A DNA stretch of 8,995 nt. It comes from Deltaproteobacteria bacterium. Its GTDB lineage: Bacteria > Desulfobacterota > DSM-4660 > Desulfatiglandales > HGW-15. Location: assembly GCA_016929815.1 (NCBI GenBank), contig JAFGIC010000519.1, positions 1 to 8,995 of the forward strand, written 5' to 3'. The notes beneath the pieces were generated by a model, which was not told where the DNA came from, did not search any database, and was given only the letters and a program-made list of their open reading frames with translations. A program made the position numbers and the translations under genes. Positions 6,830 through 8,995 of the stretch are shown here, in pieces; within the stretch, counting starts at the first letter, position 1; the number at the start of each line of letters is the position of its first letter.

Positions 6830-7222
6830 TCAGTCAAAAAGCACTTCAGCTATATTATCCTTGATATTATTGGACTCCTTCTCGTCACCGAAAAGGCCGA
6901 CCTTGATTGTCACCTCTGTCTGGTCCGAGGACAGGTATTTCATGTTTACTGAGACAACCGTATCATCAGTGCGTCTCGCCTTGATCTTTCCCGATGAAAG
7001 GGAGTGATCCTTGTCTTCAATCTTGATGCCCATGTCCTCGACTGCCTCGATAGATGCCTGCCAGGTATTTTTAAAAGGCGCATTGTAAACCACCGTAAGG
7101 GCGCCCTCCAGATATTTGTACCCGCCTATCCCGGCAGCGGCGCCGGCTACCAACGCAACGGGGACACAGCCTGAAAATGCAAGTAACAGCAGGAGCGGTA
7201 TGGCACAGATGATCCTTTTCAT
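6830..7222 (-). CDS. DUF3568-family lipoprotein
   Basis: This 130-residue protein starts with a lipoprotein signal peptide: basic MKR, a hydrophobic core and lipobox FSGC with the modified Cys at position 19. A short Ala/Gly-rich segment (about 20-34) follows, then YKYLEGALTVVYNAPFKNTW, which leads into a small alpha/beta domain. The pattern of Y-x-x-G, a Trp-containing helix, SGKIKAR, then EVTIKVGLFGDE matches the DUF3568 family of small bacterial lipoproteins, whose function is not known. The Shine-Dalgarno AGGAG (7234-7230) lies 7 nt before the ATG, so the start is well supported. The gene is convergent with the second protease (92 bp between stops) and divergent from dsrC. The +2 residue after Cys is Pro, not Asp, so outer membrane sorting would be expected if Lol rules apply (inference). 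Confidence 0.85.
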   Translation of the reverse strand: MKRIICAIPLLLLLAFSGCVPVALVAGAAAGIGGYKYLEGALTVVYNAPFKNTWQASIEAVEDMGIKIEDKDHSLSSGKIKARRTDDTVVSVNMKYLSSDQTEVTIKVGLFGDEKESNNIKDNIAEVLFD

Positions 7223-7254
7223 ATTGTCTCTCCTCTCGTATAAAAACAGTCTAT

Positions 7255-7287
7255 ATTTTAATTACTTCTTATTGAATCTTGTGTCAA
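7255..7287 (-). promoter_or_regulatory. Putative promoter of the DUF3568 lipoprotein gene
   Basis: A perfect -35 TTGACA is read on the minus strand at 7287-7282. The -10 is unclear: AGTAAT at 7266-7261 (15-nt spacer), TAATTA at 7264-7259 (17 nt) and TAAAAT at 7260-7255 (21 nt) are the candidates. The position, some 35-40 nt upstream of the start codon, is suitable. Support rests mainly on the -35. Confidence 0.38.
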
Positions 7288-7289
7288 TA
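7270..7289. promoter_or_regulatory. Inverted repeat TATTGA-N8-TCAATA, possible operator
   Basis: Perfect 6-bp arms at 7270-7275 and 7284-7289 surround an 8-nt spacer in the region between the divergent lipoprotein and dsrC genes. The right arm overlaps the -35 element of the lipoprotein promoter, and the whole repeat ends 18 nt before the putative dsrC -35. The half-site recalls the TTGA/TCAA of FNR/CRP-type regulators, but the spacing is two bases wider than an FNR box. The site could be chance in AT-rich DNA. Confidence 0.3.
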
Positions 7290-7307
7290 GATATAGCAAA
7301 AGGATAT

Positions 7308-7336
7308 TTGACTTTAAAATACGCTTAGGATAGCCT
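7308..7336 (+). promoter_or_regulatory. Putative promoter of dsrC
   Basis: TTGACT (7308-7313, five of six consensus bases) and TAGCCT (7331-7336, with the most conserved T, A and final T) are separated by 17 nt, about 50 nt before the dsrC start. The -10 is a weak match. It stands back to back with the lipoprotein promoter, with 20 nt between the two -35 elements. Confidence 0.4.
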
Positions 7337-7383
7337 TTATTAAGTTTTTTAAAAATAAGTGTTAATTCAGGAGATCCAAGGGC

Positions 7384-7701
7384 ATGCCTGTTGTTGAATT
7401 TGAAGGAGAGATATTCAATACAGATGAAGATGGCTTTTTATACGATTTCTACAGCTGGAACGAAGCATGGGTGAAGTATGTGAAGACGGCTGAAGGGATT
7501 GAAGAACTTACAGATGATCACCGCCTAGCGATCAGTATCCTGCGCGATTATTATATAGAGCACCGAAAGGCCCCAAGGATGAGCATTCTTACCAGGGAAA
7601 CGGGCTTTAAGCTGAAATATATCTATGAGCTGTTCCCATCAGGCCCCGGCAAAGGGGCCTGCAGGATGGCAGGGCTGCCCAAGCCTGTCAGCTGTGTTTG
7701 A
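7384..7701 (+). CDS. dsrC: DsrC, sulfur-carrier partner of dissimilatory sulfite reductase
   Basis: DsrC is a small cytoplasmic protein that carries sulfur as a trisulfide between two cysteines of its flexible C-terminal arm, as partner of DsrAB sulfite reductase (and, in sulfate reducers, of membrane DsrMKJOP). The 105-residue length is usual for the family. The arm GPGKGACRMAGLPKPVSCV contains C93 and the penultimate C104, in the canonical positions. Both cysteines present separates true DsrC from TusE, which keeps only the penultimate one. The N-terminal part has the family features MPVVEFEG, DEDGFLYDFYSWNE and the helix-turn-helix-like region around 46-82. Shine-Dalgarno AGGAG (7369-7373) lies 10 nt before the ATG. 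The gene stands alone: dsrAB is not in this window. Its 3' end overlaps the convergent cimA. It implies dissimilatory sulfur metabolism in the host; direction (reduction or oxidation) is not shown. Confidence 0.95.
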   Translation: MPVVEFEGEIFNTDEDGFLYDFYSWNEAWVKYVKTAEGIEELTDDHRLAISILRDYYIEHRKAPRMSILTRETGFKLKYIYELFPSGPGKGACRMAGLPKPVSCV

Positions 7702-8995
7702 GTTCCACCTGTTTATCCTTCAACAACTTGTACTGGATGCTGTCAACAAGTGCCTGCCAGCTGGCTTCAATGATATTCTCGGAAACGCCCACAGTGGACC
7801 ACACTTCATGGGCATCGCCAGAATCAATCCTGACCCTTACCCTTGCTCCAGTGCCTTCTGTCCCTTCTATGACCATAACCTTGAAGTCAACAAGCTTCAT
7901 CTCTCCAATCTCCGGAAAGAAATTCGTAAGGGCCTTTCTCAGCGCGTTATCCATGGCGTTGACCGGCCCGTCTCCCTCCGCGGCGGTTATTTCATATTCA
8001 TCGCCTACCGAGACCTTGATGGTCGCCTGGGACGTGGTCGGGCCTGTCTTGTCCTTTTCAATGGTCACCCTCAGGGATTCGAGGCTGAAGGGTTCTTCAA
8101 ACTGATTCGCCGCCTTCCTGATCAGAAGCTCAAGCGAACCTTCGGCAGCTTCAAACTGATATCCCATGTCCTCGAGCTTCTTGATATCATTTACGATCTT
8201 TTTGCTGTCATAACCGTTAGCGCCCAGTTTGATATCCATCTCCTTCGTTTTGTATTCGATATTGCTTTTTCCCGAAAGATCCGAGACAAGTACCCTTCTG
8301 CGGTTGCCGACCATATCAGGCTCTATGTGCTCATAGGCGGAAAAGTTCTTCTGTATGGCGCTGACATGCACCCCTGCCTTGTGGGCGAAGGCGCTGACGC
8401 CCGTGAAAGGCATCTGGTTTATCGGCGGGACATTGGCCACGTCGCTCACGTATCGGGAGAGTTCTGTAAGGTGTCTTATCCTGTTATTGGTCAGGCATGA
8501 ATACCCCATCTTGAGCTGAAGATTGCCTATTATTGATATCAGGTCGGCGTTTCCGCATCGTTCGCCGTAACCGTTTATCGTGCCCTGGACCATAACCGCC
8601 CCGGACCTTACAGCCTCAATCGAATTGGCAACAGCAAGGCCGCAGTCATTATGTGCATGTATTCCAACAAGTACCTTGGAGAGCCTGGGCATGACATCAC
8701 GCATAATTGAACCGATCTCATGAGGCAAAGTCCCTCCGTTTGTATCGCACAGGACTATTATGTCCGAGCCGCCGTTCAGCGCTGCATCGAGTGTCTTCAG
8801 GGCATATTCCGGGTTACGCTTATAACCGTCAAAAAAGTGCTCCGCGTCATAGATCACCTCCCTCCCCTTTTCTTTAAGATATCCGGCTGTATCCTCTATC
8901 ATTTTGAGGTTATCATCCAGCGATACTCCCAGTATATCCGTCGCATGGAGATCCCAGCTCTTTCCGAAGATGGTAACGGCAGGGGTCTCCGCGGC
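7688..8995 (-). CDS. cimA: (R)-citramalate synthase, C-terminal part (partial)
   Basis: Citramalate synthase condenses pyruvate with acetyl-CoA to citramalate, the first step of the threonine-independent route to isoleucine. The reading frame is open to the right edge, so the N-terminus (probably some 90-100 residues) is missing; 435 codons are present. An internal ATG at 8902 is not the start, because the 31 codons upstream (TIFGKSWDLHATDILGVSLD) are conserved family sequence. In visible numbering, the TIM-barrel part has LCDTNGGT (82-89), the metal-binding HAH (H113, H115) in IHAHNDCGLAVANS, and GYGERCGNADL with N149. A LeuA-type allosteric dimerisation domain follows at about 305-430. The YDAEHFFDGYK signature and the overall order favour the CimA type over 2-isopropylmalate or homocitrate synthase. 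Stop at 7690-7688 overlaps the dsrC 3' end by 14 bp on the opposite strand. Confidence 0.92.
   Translation of the reverse strand, partial: AAETPAVTIFGKSWDLHATDILGVSLDDNLKMIEDTAGYLKEKGREVIYDAEHFFDGYKRNPEYALKTLDAALNGGSDIIVLCDTNGGTLPHEIGSIMRDVMPRLSKVLVGIHAHNDCGLAVANSIEAVRSGAVMVQGTINGYGERCGNADLISIIGNLQLKMGYSCLTNNRIRHLTELSRYVSDVANVPPINQMPFTGVSAFAHKAGVHVSAIQKNFSAYEHIEPDMVGNRRRVLVSDLSGKSNIEYKTKEMDIKLGANGYDSKKIVNDIKKLEDMGYQFEAAEGSLELLIRKAANQFEEPFSLESLRVTIEKDKTGPTTSQATIKVSVGDEYEITAAEGDGPVNAMDNALRKALTNFFPEIGEMKLVDFKVMVIEGTEGTGARVRVRIDSGDAHEVWSTVGVSENIIEASWQALVDSIQYKLLKDKQVELKHS

Noticed and set aside
6800..6830. Possible bidirectional terminator between the second protease and the lipoprotein gene (AAAGCC against GCCTTTAAAG)
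   Set aside because: The arms pair imperfectly, the loop is about 15 nt, and no proper T-run follows on either strand.
6574..6864. A 96-codon plus-strand frame running across the end of the second protease
   Set aside because: Most of it overlaps the protease in another frame. Only its final part (after 6728) is of interest, as a possible remnant of a longer tail, and that is noted as a finding instead of a gene.
7625..8500. A 291-codon plus-strand open frame and a 135-codon frame at 7698-8105
   Set aside because: Both lie antisense to cimA, whose protein has clear family motifs over the whole stretch. The frames have no recognisable domain and no ribosome-binding site.

Overview
The window looks like chromosomal DNA from an anaerobic, sulfur-metabolising bacterium. 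The main clue is a full-length DsrC with both redox cysteines of its C-terminal arm, as found in organisms that carry DsrAB sulfite reductase. Large exported Ca-binding/FG-GAP proteins with a Gly7-CFI tail and a citramalate synthase fit Desulfobacterota (old Deltaproteobacteria) or Nitrospirota. The sequence alone does not let me choose between those two.

Layout, left to right. (1) Positions 1-705, minus strand: the N-terminal 235 residues of threonyl-tRNA synthetase, running off the left edge. (2) Positions 706-1072: an AT-rich divergent intergenic region with a promoter for the next gene. (3) Positions 1073-4696 and 4827-6737, plus strand: two tandem paralogous secreted subtilisin-like (S8) proteases. 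Both have a signal peptide, a propeptide-like region, a catalytic domain split by a large insertion between the oxyanion Asn and the catalytic Ser, and the same C-terminal tail of seven glycines followed by a CFI box. The first also carries six FG-GAP repeats and an acidic Ca-binding (thrombospondin type 3-like) region between protease and tail. The second lacks both modules. Each gene has its own promoter and a very similar start region. (4) Positions 6830-7222, minus strand: a small DUF3568-type lipoprotein, convergent with the second protease. (5) Positions 7223-7383: a compact divergent promoter region containing an inverted repeat. (6) Positions 7384-7701, plus strand: dsrC. (7) Positions 7688-8995, minus strand: a citramalate synthase (cimA) running off the right edge, whose 3' end overlaps the 3' end of dsrC by 14 bp.

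The housekeeping genes (thrS, cimA, dsrC) do not form a pathway with the protease pair. The protease pair is the accessory part of the window. It reads as a tandem duplication in which one copy gained or lost a repeat region, while the N-terminal export/propeptide part, the protease and the C-terminal tail were kept. I found no tRNA, rRNA, CRISPR array, insertion sequence or convincing intrinsic terminator. I see no clearly new multi-gene system. The most unusual points are the truncated CFI tails of the protease pair, the recently homogenised FG-GAP repeats, and the antisense overlap across the catalytic cysteine codon of dsrC.
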